64,000 nt of DNA. Source: Vigna angularis (taxonomy: Eukaryota; Streptophyta; Magnoliopsida; Fabales; Fabaceae). Positions 37,821-51,620 of this stretch are shown here, piece after piece (within the stretch, counting starts at the first letter, position 1; every line of letters begins with the position of its first letter). A program made the translations under genes and the position numbers. The notes below the pieces were generated by a model that was not told the origin of the DNA, searched no databases, and saw only the letters and a list, made by a program, of their open reading frames with translations. The stretch is taken from the NCBI RefSeq assembly GCF_016808095.1, contig NC_068970.1, forward strand, positions 14,738,501 through 14,802,500, in the 5' to 3' direction.

Positions 37821-37903
37821 CATTCCTCTTGCAAGAAGCTCCTTTCTCTTCTGGTTCTTGGGGCACAAAAGTGCGTTCCCTATCCGCTCATAATCGCTTC
37901 AAC

Positions 37904-40900
37904 ATGGCGGTGGCACCCTACACCACCGGTTCTGCGCCTCGTCTATCTTCCTCTTCCAATTTTAGGTCACAGTTCTCTCTCCTTCTCCAAAATTATATAA
38001 TTTACTGTATAATGTAACTAATGCTTCTTGTGTTATCTCTTTTTGCGGTTTCAGCGTTGCAACAAAACTCTACTCCGGGTTGAAACTTCAATCGGCGAGT
38101 GTGTCTCATTCCATCCTTTTCTTGTTATATTTCAATTTTTGTATTTCTCTGCTTGCCCGCTCATCGTTTTCCATTGCAGGTTCTTTTGGAGCGGTAAAAC
38201 CTAATGTAACCGCTGAATTTTATGGGAAAGTACACAAGACTCTCCAGTGTCGGTAATCCTTCACTCTCCTTTTCCAATTCATCTTTATTTCAACCCTTAT
38301 ATTTTATGTGCAGAGAAGAAATTAAGAATGTTAATTTTGTGATATAATAAGAGCTAAGTGAAGATGGCAAAGTAATTTGTATTTGAAGTGGACAAAGATA
38401 ATGTGGAAGAGCCATTTTCCTACTTTCGGCCTTCAAGATTTAGGATAGTTATTAGCAGCAAGGAAAAGCAATTGTTATATATTAAAATATATTCAATATA
38501 ACTATCATTAGGAGTTTATGTATTATTAGAATTTGTTGAATAGTCACTGCCATGTTGGCAGTTAAGGAAAGAATGCCTGGAGCAATTATTTAAGTATGTC
38601 ATAGGTATATAGGGTGATTGGTGAGTTGCTTTTTTGGTAATTTGGATAGAGAACCCATCTATGTCAGAGCCTTTGATTCTGGGACAGCAAATTCTGTTGT
38701 ATTTTATATGTATTCTGTGATTTGATAATCATGTTCTTCAATATATCAATTGGTATTCTATCAATATTTCTTAATTAATTTTCTCGATACAAATGTGAAT
38801 TGTGAAGAGCGTTCTTAATAATCTTTGACCTAGCAAAAGTATGGATACAACCTGGTTTACACTAATTGGGGGTGCATGATATGTCACACTTTGTAGAAGA
38901 GTATGCCACAAATTTTATGCATTGTTTGAAACAGACTGAAGGAAACTATATATTTTTCATGTTTTCAGGTATGCCAAACACAATCCATCAAGGGCAAGTA
39001 TTCGAATGATGCCCATAGGCACTCCCAAAGTCCCCTATAAGACACCTGGTGAAGGAACTTGGCAATGGGTTGATATATGGAATGCCCTAGTAAGTCATTA
39101 GTCCTTGGTGTATATTACTAATTAGACATTTCACACATACAAAAGATGCTGGTTTTCTTTTGTATCACTTAGGTATATTCATCTCTTTTTTAAAGTAGTA
39201 CAAAATCTAGTTCATTATTGATGCAGTATCGAGAACGTATTATCTTCATTGGACAAGAGATAGATGAAGAATTTAGTAACCAAATATTGGCGACCATGCT
39301 GTATCTTGACAGTATAGAGAACTCCAAGAAGCTCTATATGTACATAAATGGTCCTGGTGGTGATGTAAGCCTTGTGACTAAGTGTTCTATGATCAATCAA
39401 TTAAATCCTTCTATTTCTTGCTTCATCTTGTTAATTAGGCATGGTTTTTAACTTGCCTAAGCTTGCCAATTTTGCAGCTTACACCAAGCATGGCTATCTA
39501 TGACACGATGCAGAGTTTGCAAAGTTCTGTAGCCACCCACTGTGTTGGATTTGCTTATAATCTTGCAACATTTCTCCTTGCTGCTGGTGAAAAGGTACTC
39601 TATAATCAGTATCTGTTGATGAAACTCGTAAAAGTCAAGTCTATCCTGGTGACTTTATATGATTTGAAATTTCTACTCCCAATATTAAACAAATTATCCA
39701 ATATGGACTTTAGGCTCGTGTAAGGGAAACTTGTCTCTATATCATACATGATTCATTTGTGTCCCCTCCCATCATTAATATGATTAAAATTAGTCTTAAC
39801 ATCATATACATTTGAAGCAGCAAAGGAGAAGAAAAAGATAACATTAGCTAGTACTTGACATGTACTACTGTTTATATTTATAGCATATCATTTATCTTTC
39901 ATGAATGGCCATTTTTTCAGCAATAACACTTGTGGTACTTTCTTAAGAACGAGGATATCTCCCATACTGAACTGGGATCACACAATTAGATAAAAAATGA
40001 AAAAAAAAATAGTAATGAACATTAAATTACTCTTTCAGTCATTAATACTATCAAAATTTTGACTCCTAAGCTCCCTCCTTCTGCTCCATTCTGTTGTGTT
40101 GTTTGTGGCCTTCACGTCTATTTGATTCATACAATTGTGCCTTTAGCTCATTGTATCGAGTAGAGCTCACTGATTCATTGAAATGGGTCTGACTATCTAT
40201 TAATCTTTTCATGAAATTCTGTTGTATCTAGGGTTATCGTTCTACAATGCCTCTATCTAGAATTGCCCTTCAATCTCCGGCTGGAGCTGCTCGTGGACAG
40301 GTATGTCTTGTCTTCATAGGTATCACCTCCCAGATGATGAATGAGATTGTTTTTTACTTTGGATGCTAACCTCATGAAAATTGTCAGGCTGATGACATTC
40401 AGAATGAAGCAAATGAACTACTCAGAATCAGAGGTTACCTTTTCAATGAGCTGGCTAAGAAAACGGGTCAGCCTGTTGAGAAGGTTAGTTAATCCAACAA
40501 TGAAATTCATGGAGTTAAATGAGTTTGTGACGTCTGTGCTGGTTTAAATAACACGACTATCCAACTTACTGCAAGACAAGAATAAGTCTTGAATTGAAAA
40601 ATCAGTAGCTTTTCTTTGCTGATGAAGTCAAATTCAACTCTTGGTTTGTGTTAACAAATTTGTCCACAAGCAATATTTTGAGAAAAAAGAAAGAAAAAAA
40701 AACGAAACTCAAATTTTCCGGAAGCTAAAATTAACTTTTTCCAAACTTTTATCTTTTTTTATTATTTTTCTCTTCTAGAAGTGTGCTCAAACAAAAGATT
40801 GTCCAAGAGAGACTCTTTGACATACTCCTTTAAACAAGGATGTGCTTGTCCTTTTCCAACAATTGTTCTTTGCCTCCTTCAGTTTTCTATTTCAAATCCG

Positions 40901-41123
40901 TTTTTTCGATTGTGCGTAATTTAGTCCCTTCCTTCATGAGTTTTGTTGGCATGGAAACTAATTTGTAGTGAACGCATCTCTTCAGATTACCCTTGACCTG
41001 AGCAGGATGAAACGTTTCAACGCACAGGAAGCGGTTGAATATGGACTCGTTGATCGAATTATCAGGCCGCCACGCATTAAGGCTGACGCTCCTCGACAGG
41101 ATGTAGGAACAGGCCTTGGTTAA
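37904..41123 (+). CDS. CLPR2: Chloroplast Clp protease non-catalytic subunit ClpR2
   Basis: Nine exons (37904-37965, 38056-38099, 38180-38252, 38969-39089, 39227-39364, 39478-39594, 40232-40300, 40388-40483, 40986-41123) join in frame to 285 aa. The first 30-40 residues are serine- and threonine-rich, as in a plastid transit peptide. The ClpP fold follows: [60 protein letters not shown], and the end [18 protein letters not shown]. The ClpP catalytic serine is replaced by Asn174 (GFAYNLAT) and the histidine by Gln199 (RIALQSP), so it is a ClpR. ClpR2 is a structural subunit of the ClpPR core in the stroma. The start matches the family start MAVA. An in-frame upstream ATG at 37829 would add 25 residues. 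Confidence 0.96.
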
Positions 41124-41370
41124 GAACACATTTGTACTCCACATTACTGATTAATATCACTGAATCGAAAGTTGTAATACTTTTCCTAAATTTTTGGAGA
41201 TTTTATACTAATATTTGGATAGTTAGAACCTGCGGTCTAGATATTGATTGCTTGTTTAGAAGTGAATGAATTCGAATCTATTTGAAAGCAGTTAGGTAAG
41301 GTGGTTCATACGTAAGTCACTTCTAGTCCCATCTCTCTCTTATACATTAATATAATTATATTGTATGATT
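41124..41370. other. 3' flank of CLPR2
   Basis: Likely holds the CLPR2 3' UTR. No other feature was seen before the retroelement. Confidence 0.5.
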
Positions 41371-41371
41371 G

Positions 41372-41835
41372 TCTAGTCAGCTATTAATAAGACGCTTAGA
41401 TAAATTATCACTAGGATTGAATGGTCGTGGAGCTTGACCAATTGGTCAATTATCTAAGCAATTAATTATATATTAAAATAACAGAGATAAAGTATAATTA
41501 GCAACAATTCAACTGTAATTAAATTATTATTAATTACAAATTTATTTTACAATCTATAAATATAGGTGTGATGTAATTAAGTCATTGTATTTATTGTATC
41601 ATTAATATTTGAACTCTCAAGAGCTAACTTTGGTATTGGAATGCCTTTTATAGTTACTCTTCGAACGATTTGAACAAACGATTGAAAGAAGTTGAACAAA
41701 CAATTGAAAGAAGTTTGGACGAACAACTATCGAAAGACTTGGAGCGAAAGATAGCTTTTGGACATTTGGACGACTTTTTGGACGTTGACCTTAATTCTAC
41801 ATCACGAAACACTTTTTGCACCCACTGTGGGGTCA
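41372..41835 (+). repeat. Probable 5' LTR remnant and primer-binding-site region of the gypsy element
   Basis: A TATA-like ctataaatatagg at about 41554 would drive retroelement transcription. The sequence at 41811-41833 (ctttttgcacccactgtggg) resembles the tttggcgcccaccgtgggg junction found just after the 5' LTR of many plant gypsy elements. This places the LTR end near 41808. The LTR start near 41372 is a guess, and I found no matching 3' LTR. Confidence 0.45.
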
Positions 41836-41899
41836 AATATTCAACAATCTGCAAACCTTATAGTGACTATAAGAAATATGATGATCTAACATCGTGGCA

Positions 41900-44800
41900 A
41901 AAGAATTAGATGATTATCTCAGCAAGCTAAAGATGATAAGAGACATGCAGAGGCAGATGAAAGAGATGCAAAGGAGGTCTAAAGAGGAGCTTACGGCTCT
42001 CAAGGCCAAAAATGTGGTCATGCTCTAGGAGTAAAACACTTAATAGTGTGTACCTTGAGCCTCAGCACAACAACAACAACAATAGTTTCAATCTGCCCCA
42101 ACCAGGCTTAGAGAAGACTCGTGCTGAATGACCAACGAGGACATCATAGGAACAAGCAGGGAGAACCCGTCCATTTAGACGGTGAACACAGTTGATCTGT
42201 TGCCTTTCACAACAGCCGTCATGGAAACCCCTGTGCCTATGGTTCCCTCAGTCTTTGAGAAGTATAATGGATCGATTAACTCGAACAAGCACTTGAGGAT
42301 GTTAGTCAACTAGATGACCTTCTACACCACAACGATCTGATGTGGTGCATGACGTTCTCCCTTTCCCTCAAGGGAGATGTGTTAGCGTGGCTCAATTCCC
42401 TACCACCCAACTCCATTAACAACTTCGCAGCTATCTGCTCGTTGGTTAGCATGCAAATTTCCATGAGTAGGTCAAACCACTGGACCACTCTTACCTTGGT
42501 CAACCTAAAGCAAGAAAAATAGGAGTCCCTTCGCTATTTCATAGATTGATTTGGGAAAATCGCTCGACAGATCCGGAACCTTAGCCACGAGTCTTCCCTC
42601 ACATGTGATAACTCGGTGTTTGCTGATAGCTTGTATACATCATCAGCTAAAACCATGAAAGAGTTGAGGTAGAAAACCATGAAGTATATGCAGGTTGAAG
42701 ACATACGGGACTTCCGCAAGCTCTAAAAGTCGCAAAAGGCTTCCACGAGCGAGAAAAAGGAAGGCAAAAAGTCGAACGGTGGCGCCAACAAGGGGGACGA
42801 GTCTTACTTGAGAAACATATCCAACATGTCACACTTCCATCAATACACACAGTTGAACACACTCAAGACCAAGATAATTGAAGAAGCTTTGAGTGCCTTG
42901 TTTGATTCCCCCTCAAAGGGGGAGGGTTATGCCCTTAGGGGTTGACACCAACAAACACGACCTTTATCACAAGAATATGGGACACACCATGGAGGATTAT
43001 ATCACCCTTCGTAATAAAATTGAGGAACTAATTTGTTCGGGTATTTGTCACTTCTCTAGGATCAAACGACAACACGACTCCAAGCATAGGAGCAAGAGTC
43101 AAAGCAGAAGTAGGGACTGCCCGCTGTGCAATTACACTAACACCATCTTAGGAGGACTCGTGGGAGGTGGGTCCTCATCGTAGACCCACAAGCATCGCGT
43201 TCAAGCCCTAAAGATTGTCCTCTTGGTGGATAGAAAATGGAAGTCCATGCCATTGATCACGTTCGCGGCTTCAAGGCTCCTGACCCTGACCAAGATAATC
43301 CCGTGATGATTACGTTTGAGATAACTCGGTATGGAGTTAGTAAGGTGTTGATCGACCATGGAAGTTTGGTCAACATCCTTTACTGGAAAACGTTCCTCAA
43401 GATGGATTTATAAGAAGATCTCATTGTGTCGTACAATGAGCAGATAGTGGGCTTCATGAGAGAAAGAATAGGCACTCGAGGCTACGTGGACTTGAGGACG
43501 AGACTGGGATCCAAATGGGACAACAAGGAGATGCAAGTGAGGTATCTCTTGGTAGAGGCTAACACCTCTTATAACGTTTTGATCAGGCAACAAGCCTTGG
43601 ATGTGTTTGGTGTTATAGTCTTCATGCCTCACCTGACAATGAAGTTTCCCTTCGATAGGGGGACGATCTTCATCGCTTCTCTAGACCATAGGACCAACAT
43701 CGAAGATCGTATAGAGCCACAAGGCGTGATCAAGCAACTAGTATTAGGGAAGCAAGAAGGCCAAACAACAAATTGGGTAACAACTTGATTGGAGACGCGA
43801 ACAAGCATTACGTTAATGTTGAAGGCCAATATTGACATGTTTGCCTAGACGACAATGGATATGTTGGACATTCATCGTGGGATAATGTCCCATAAGTTGG
43901 CCATATTCAAGGAGGTTTGTCCGGTGGCGCGGAAGAAACGTCGCCTAGGCGAGGAGAAAAAAAGGTCGTGGAGGCAAAGTCAAGAACCTACAAGAAGCAA
44001 GCTTTATTTGGGAGGTCACTTACATCATGTGGCTCGTGAATGTGCTCATGGTCTAAAAGTTAAGCAGTCAATGGAGGATGTGCATAGACTTCACTGATCT
44101 TAATAAGGCCTATCCGAAGGATGCTTATCCTCTCCCCAACATCGATTACTTGGTGGATGACGCGTCAAGTCACCAAATCCTAAACTTTCTAGATGCGTAC
44201 TCTGGGTACAATAAAATACCCATGCATCCTTGGACAAAAACAAGATGACCTTCATCATTGAACGAGTGAACTACTGTTATGAAGTTATGTCGTTCAGCTT
44301 GAAGAACGCTAGGGCCACCTACGAGTGGTTGATGGACAAGATCTTTCACCACCAAATCGGTCGGTGCATGGATGTATATGTTAATGACATGGTGGTAAAA
44401 TCTTAATCAGTCGAGGAACATATTATAGACTTGAAAAGCTATTTGATCAAATCAAGCGCTACAACATGCGATTGAACCCCTCTAAGTGTACGTTCGACGT
44501 TGGACGAGCTGCCTGAGATTTTATGGGCCTATCATTGCTCATTGCACGATATCACGAGAGAAACACTTTTTAACCTCGTATATGTTACTGATGTCATGTT
44601 GCCTATGGAGATAAGTGAATCCTCGCTTAGGACAAAGGTCCAAGACATGGACCATAACGACGAACAGTTAAGAGTGAAGTTGGACACTCTCTAGGAGTGT
44701 AGGGAAGTGGCAGTTGTGCAAGAAAAGACCTATAAAAGGGCGATTGTGCAAAGGTGCAACAATAAGGTTTAGCCTATGAGCTTCAACGAGGGCAGCTTAG

Positions 44801-44965
44801 TGTGGAAGAAGACTTACGAAACGTGCAAAAAGCCAGCACACTAAAAGCTCATAGCAAACTAAGAAGGACTGCCAAAATTGTTAATGATCTGAAGAGCGAA
44901 ACCTATTGACTAGAGCACCTGAGCAGGAAGTTTTATTTTAGCTGAGCTATTGTAGAAAGTATTTG
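41900..44965 (+). pseudogene. Dead Ty3/gypsy retrotransposon: gag, protease, RT and integrase tail
   Basis: Plus-strand translation with several stops and frameshifts shows retroelement proteins in order. Gag starts about 41910 (MQRQMKEMQRRSKEELTALK) and includes VPSVFEKYNGS and GDVLAWLNSLPPNSI (42240-42430). Protease has VLIDHGSLVNILYW at about 43345, where the second active-site position is H. RT spans 44080-44490: CIDFTDLNKAYPKDAYPLP, FLDAYSGYNKI, and an active site VYVNDMVV in place of YVDD. At about 44500 the frame jumps from CTFDV directly to DELPEILWAYHCSLHD, the C-terminal part of integrase. RNase H and the integrase catalytic core are therefore deleted. Confidence 0.88.
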
Positions 44966-45035
44966 TATGTTCTACAATCATTACTACAAGGAGGATTGTC
45001 CAACAAAATGTGTTCAACTGTAAACTGAATGAAAT

Positions 45036-45694
45036 GAAAGAGGTTGGTGAAGGATGAGTTCAGTCGTGAACCCTACCAACCTCGCCGAGCAGGTGAAGGA
45101 AAATTTCATTCGTGAATCCTTGTTGCTCGGTCCAAAGAACGAACGAAAGAGGTTGGTGAAGGATGAGTTCATCTGTGAACCCTTACCAACCTCGTCGAGT
45201 GGATGAAGGATGAGTTCTTTTGTGAACCCCTATCATTCGATCCAAAGAACAAACGAAAAAGGTTAGTGAATGATGAGTTCATCTGTGAATCTCTACCAAC
45301 CTCGTTGTGCTCGTGAAGGATGAGTTCATCCATGAACCCCTGCCCCTCGATTCAAAGAATGAACAAAAGAGGTTAGTGAAAGATGAGTTCATCCGTGAAC
45401 CCCTGTTGCTCGGGTCCAAAGAATGAACAAAAGAGGTTGGTGAAGGATGAGTTCATTCATGAACCCCTGCCAAGCTCGCTGAGTCGGTAAAGGACGAGTT
45501 CATATGTGAACCTTGTCGCTTGGTCTAAAGAATGAACGAAAGAGGTTGGTGAAGGATGAGTTTATCCGTGAACCCCTACCAACATCGACGGGCGATGAAG
45601 GACCAATTCATTCATGAACCCCTGCCGCTCAGTCCACAAAGAATGAAAAAGGTTGACGAAAGACGAGTTCACCCTTGAATCTCTTCCAACCTCT
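45036..45694. repeat. Minisatellite of about 110-bp units with internal half-repeats
   Basis: Seven unit starts (aaagaggttggtgaaggatg and variants) lie at 45037, 45147, 45256, 45366, 45430, 45539 and 45646. Six intervals measure 110, 109, 110, 64, 109 and 107 bp. Each full unit holds two related halves built on gaaggatgagttcatc-gtga followed by acccct-cc. The 64-bp unit has lost one half. The array follows the integrase tail, where some plant gypsy elements carry tandem repeats before the 3' LTR. It is not protein-coding and not a CRISPR array. Confidence 0.92.
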
Positions 45695-45709
45695 TACCTA
45701 GCTAGTAAA

Positions 45710-48372
45710 CAACAAAGTTTGTTTATAAATTCTTATTGCACGAGGAATCATAGCAAAAGTGTTGTGGGTGATCAAGCAGGCGAATATTCACAATTTACTT
45801 TTTTGTTTACGTTAAGTTTTAACTGATCGATTAACTTTATTAAAGTTCTTTAGGCATTAACACAAGAAATAAAATCAAGTCAGAATTAGTAACAAATGGC
45901 GAAAACAATGGATAAAAGAAATAATACTTCATTAGCTGTTGTAAATCATATACAAAAAAATCATGTTGTTGACGACCAAACAATTATGTAGAAGTTCTAC
46001 AAAAAAAGATTGTTTGCTCATTGATCACTATAAAAAAGACCTATTTGGACCTATTTTTTATCGCCCCTCCACGTCCAAAAAGACATATTTTAACTCTTAT
46101 AGGTATACTTAAAAAACATAATTAACATTTATATAATTAACTCAATATAAATAAACTTAATCTTATTAAATATATTTTATAAAAATATCAATTTTAATAA
46201 AAATATTTTTATAACATTTATATACAAATTAAATTTCGATTTTAATTTGGTAGGGATAAAATTTTTTAATTTAAAAAAATTAGAACTAAATTGAAATAAA
46301 ATAAAAATACAATAAAACTATTGTAATGATACGTGGTATAATAGTGACACGTGACACTGTCACATTATACTGACATTACCACATGAAACAACATCAGTTC
46401 AACACTTGACAAATTTTTATTTTTGCTTTAAAATATAAATAAAAATTAAAATTAAAATTAAAAAATATATTTAAAAGAATTACGAACACATAATATCTAT
46501 TTAACTGTATTATTACTTTATCAATGAAAAAAATGTGATTATTTCAATTTTTTAAAAATAGAAAGCTCTCGAGAAAAAAAAAATTAAAGAACATAACTTA
46601 AAAGAATAAAGACAGTTGAAATGAGTAAACTTTTAAATAAAATCATCTTTAATGACTGCAATGATTTCAAATTTGTATTAAATTATTTGATTAGGATTAC
46701 GATGCTATTCGATTTAAAATTCAATCGTACTTTAATTTTTTTAAGTTCTACAAAATATTAATTATCTTAAAACCATTGTTGCTGTAATGATACTATTATC
46801 TTTATATTAAAATAGAATCAAATATTATTTTTGTATGAATTTAATTCGATAAAAATAAAAAAGTCAATACGATGTAAGTAAACAATTGTGTATAAAAAAC
46901 ATTTATTTTGTACACTTGCAGAAGTTAAAATACTAATTTCTATAAAATAATGTTTCTTTGGAATTTTGTGTAAGAAAAAATCCCCACAGAACAACATATT
47001 AATGTTCTTTCGAAGTATCCGCTCAAATGCTTACTAATTTCTTATCATTAATGCTTTGAGGCTTTCATTACTTGCAACACAAATACGCACTTTTCATCCA
47101 TCTTTCCATTACTATTACTAAGAAAACCTCATCAAATATTGAACAAAAATTCCCTATATATGCATACCATCACATCAAAGCATTATCACTAAATACTTTC
47201 TCTAGACATGGATGTGAATATGGAGAGATAGTAATACCTTTAATTTTGTGCTTTGTGGAATTAGGAATGGTAGTAGGGCCAGACAAGATTGTGTCTATTT
47301 GCAATCTTATATGTGACAAGAATTGAAAACTTCATTGCAATGGTCTACGAGGGTTGGAGATTAGGAGAGACATTGGAATAAATATGAATAATTTTTACAA
47401 TTTTATTGTAGATAATTTTTATTTATTTTTTATTTTATTTTATTTATTTAGTATAAAAATGGTTAAATAAAAAAAATGCAGTTAAATTAAAAAGATGTTT
47501 AAAAATAAATATTTTAAAAAAATTGAACCAAAAAAGTGACCCCTCTATATAATAATATAGATAATTTATAAGATTATACGAAGTGTTCCATCCTCATATT
47601 CATGTCACCGTGATACATAATTATGTAGTAAGTGATTCTGTGTAAAACTAATTTTAAAGCACATAGATTTTTTTTTTCGTAAAAGGGAGTTAATATTAAA
47701 AAATAACATTATTTATCCGGAAAAAAAAAACACTTTCCAGTCAAAACCAATTTTAAATCCAACATTTATTTATTAACGTAAAAATTTGATTAAAATAATG
47801 CTAATTAATTGATATTTCAATATGATTCTTTTAATAAAAAAACGATTATAGAGGATTTGGACTTAAAGACATAGGATAAGGAGGTACTGAAGCAAACATG
47901 ACCCACTCGAATTGTTTTATTTCAATATAAACTATTTTGGCCTCCTCAAATTTATAGAAAAAAAATATATCGCAACAACACGTAAAAATCACTATTTTTT
48001 TACGATAAAACAAAAATCATTATATTAGTTGACATTTGATAAGAGAAAAATATAATAATAAATAATATAAACGAAATAAAAAATATAGATATTAATAGAG
48101 TGATTGTAGTGTTAAGGTTCCCACATGTAACTATTATAAAGTATTTTATTTTATCCATATAATCTATTTTTTTTCTCATGTAATAATGTTACAATATTAA
48201 ACTTTTTATATACTTTATGTACGTGAAACCTTAATTTTTTCTTTACCACTCTCTAACCAAACTTCGGTTCCATCCGTGTAAAATTGTGTTGGATACGCAT
48301 GCCCAGGCAAATTGATGTCTAAAGATGAAAAAACATGATATATATATATATATATATATATAAAAGTAACAA
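45710..48372. other. Intergenic AT-rich DNA, possibly with the remains of a 3' LTR
   Basis: No clear copy of the 5' LTR candidate was found at 45710-46020. The rest is AT-rich with long A and T runs. A CACTATAAAAAA sequence at 46026 resembles a CACTA terminus but lacks a partner. The plus-strand frame 47072-47326 has no domain character. A (TA)n run lies at 48338-48362. Confidence 0.45.
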
Positions 48373-51300
48373 ATACACTACAAAAATGATTAATTTTAGG
48401 AGGGGGTTTTTGGAGACGGTTTTGGAAAACCCAAAATTTTTTGGGGGTTTATCTCTAAAAACCGCAGGTTACTATTTTTTATTATTTTTTTATACTTTTT
48501 TATTTTTAGAATACTTAACCAACCCATATTATTTCCTCCCCGCGCCTTCAGTCGTTTATTCGTCTCATCTCTAATTCTCTGAAATCTAAACCCTAACCTT
48601 CCTCCCGTTCTCATCAAATTTTCTCTCAAACCGTTTCCTGCACTACAATCTTCTCTTTGGCTTCGTGTTCATCTTCTCCTGTTTGGCTTCGTGTTCATCT
48701 GGTTGAGCGTCGAGGTGGAGGGGTCGAGGCGTCGAAGCATTTGTGGGTTGAGCGAGGTCGAGGTGCTCTGGCTGCGTAGGTCGTGTTCGCTCTCGGAATT
48801 CCTCGCATCTGCGTAGGTCACTTCATTTTCATTCCATTCATTGATTCATTTTTCTTTCCATTCATTTTCACTCGATGCGTTTGAACTTATGATTACTCTC
48901 GGAATTGAAACGGTAGAAAAGCACGTTTTAGGTTTCTGATTAGTCTTGTGTTTTCTAAGAATATTAATGTATGAGAAGGGTGTGAAGTATGAGGAGGTGA
49001 GAGGCGAGGAGAGGCAAGGGGTGAGAATGATGAATCTCTTGAGCTCTATTCCAACACAGACAACGAGGAAGCCTTTTGGAACCATGTCTGCACTGTTGGA
49101 AGCAGAGGAAGATTTTCCTCACGGATCTTGTTACACTTCAAAAATTTTAAGAAAACCTAATTAATTTGTTTTGGTTCTGAGGGACTTCCTCATTTTGCTT
49201 AGTTTTGTTTTGTTTTTTGTTTTTCTTTATACCACCACAAAATTTACTGTAGTTTGAGGAAGTGAGGTGATATGATTGCCTACTTGAAAACGAGGAGCTA
49301 AAAACCCACTTATTCAAGCATTATCTCTGTTTTATCCAGTAAAGAGCTGTTGGTTTTGATTGATTCCAAGCTAGTGTTAATATGGGATGATAAAATATAT
49401 TATCGACAAACCGAGCTTAGTTAGTTAGGCTTAAATCTGAGACATTGTTAGGATAGTATGCAATTGACTATGAAACGTATTCCTTGTTAACTTAATGCTC
49501 TCATAACTTGATCTGATTTCGTGTGACAATGTTAAGGTTATACTGTATGGTTCAAAATTGTGTGTATTTTAATTTATATCTTTTTTTATGTGTACTGGAG
49601 TTGTATCATTGTTGTTGGTATCTGTTTGAGATCAGATTCATGTTTTAATTCTGAATGATTGTGAATTTGGCTTTAATCTTGTATTTAGCTAGAAGAATAC
49701 TGGCTAATTTGCTTGAATTGTATGCTCCTTTAAACATGTATCTTGCTTCACTTAGTGCACATACTAACTATGCTTTGTGTGGCTTGGATCTGCACAACCA
49801 TGATTTGGAAGTCATCATTTCCAAATTTTAGTCATAGATTTTCTTGGTAGCATTATTATTTATATTTATTGCAGTACTGATTATCAAACTCATATTTGCA
49901 TAAATGTTTTGCAGGAAAAATGATTTTTTTGTTTCTTATTGCAATTTTTAACATGATGCTCTGTCCTGATGTGCAAGTTGGTTTCCTAATTGATTTTCTC
50001 TAAGGAACAGTATGAAAAGAAATATATTTCTTTTTCTTCTATAATGAAGCAAGTTCTTCCCGTTTGTTGTTTTCCTGTACCTCGTTCTAGTGAATTGGTC
50101 TTGTAAATTAGAGAATCTGTAACTTTGATAAGGTGAGTCATGCATTGTTCACATTAAATTATTAATCTTCATATATTGCCTCTTGGCCTGAATTGTGTGG
50201 TCAATGTAAATTCCACTTAGTTCTGAAAATTAGTTTAATTATACATACTGAGATTTGCAAGGATATATTTGTCACTTCATCCTAGCCAGATTCTTTGATA
50301 TCATGTAAGAATCAACTGTCCAATTCAACCAAGTGCTTAACCTGTTGGATTGACGCCCAATTTTGGATTATATCTCTAATAATGGTATTTATTGAAACAA
50401 AGTAGCAATATGCAATCATGGATATCTAACAAAGCTACAGTAGAGTAGAAAGTATACTGTTTGAAGTTACCATTGATTTAATCTTGTTTGAAGTTTTTCA
50501 TGTTGTAAGTTGCCAAGTTTTCAGACTTACACAAGAATAATGAAGGATTTTAAATTATATTAATTTGTTTTTAATCCTTGTGAATATGTCAATTTTTTCT
50601 TTTTAAATCCATGATGACATGACACTTTAAAAAACATGATATTTGTTTTTAAATAATGACTTTGAACAAATGAACCTGTGAAATTTTTCATTTAAATTTA
50701 GGCTTTGGTAGGAATACAGTTACCATAAATATTGACTCTTTACTGGCTATGTTGTGGAATGAAAACGAGATGAAAAGAGCAAGAAGAACCTTGTAAGTTA
50801 TTTCGATATTGACTACTATACATAAGGAAATGAATCACTGTGGTCAAATACCCTTAAAAGGATCAAACTCTGTCTTTGCAGTTGTTCAAATTAATGAGTT
50901 TTGTTTTTAATTTTTAATTCTTATAAATGTCTAAGCAACCAAGACTCTCAAATAATAAGTAAATTTTGAGTTTAATTATTTATATAATAAGCTTACAATT
51001 AGGTTTAAACTTATTTATTATTTGCCTGAAGAAAACAATTTAATTAATTATTTCATAAATTGAGTTCATAAGCTCGTTTACACTGTGAATAATTTTTTGT
51101 TTTGCATGTTTGAAAAGTGCTACAAAACAAATAAATTGAAAGGGAGCAACTGGACCAATTCAAAAAAATTGCTAAGTATGTTTTTCTTAAACAAAATACT
51201 AGGTTCTAGAATACATGTTGCTATATATAATTAATGGATGATATATTATTGCTTGCAGGTATATGCTCAACCACACTGATATTCTGCTCTTAGTGGACTC

Positions 51301-51620
51301 TCATCCCTCAAGTCTTTACATTTACTAAACAGTGAATTGAGTTGGAGATCAATTACAAGTTTCTTGATTTAAGCTAGACATAAAAGGTTAGTATTTTATA
51401 AATTTATTTTTATGACATTCAAAAAGTTTCACTAAACATTCAAAAAGTTTCACTAAACAAACCTCTCACGTTGTGTTTTTAAATTTTTAACTTCCCTTAT
51501 TTTGTTCTTACGATATGTCTTGTAATTTTTGAATTATTGATTCTTGGCTTTTTGGTTGCCTCAAACTTATTTTAAGTTATCTCCACCCCATTACAGAAAC
51601 GTTGGTTATTAGATTAAATA

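Noticed and set aside
41670..41909. Frame with a CTHCGVKY motif that looks like a zinc knuckle
   Set aside because: It lies across the LTR and primer-binding-site junction, upstream of gag, and only one CxxC pair is present.
45036..45694. Possible CRISPR-like array
   Set aside because: Units are about 110 bp, diverge along their whole length without unique spacers, and the sequence is plant nuclear.
46026..46040. CACTATAAAAAA resembling a CACTA terminus
   Set aside because: No matching inverted terminus or subterminal repeat was found nearby.
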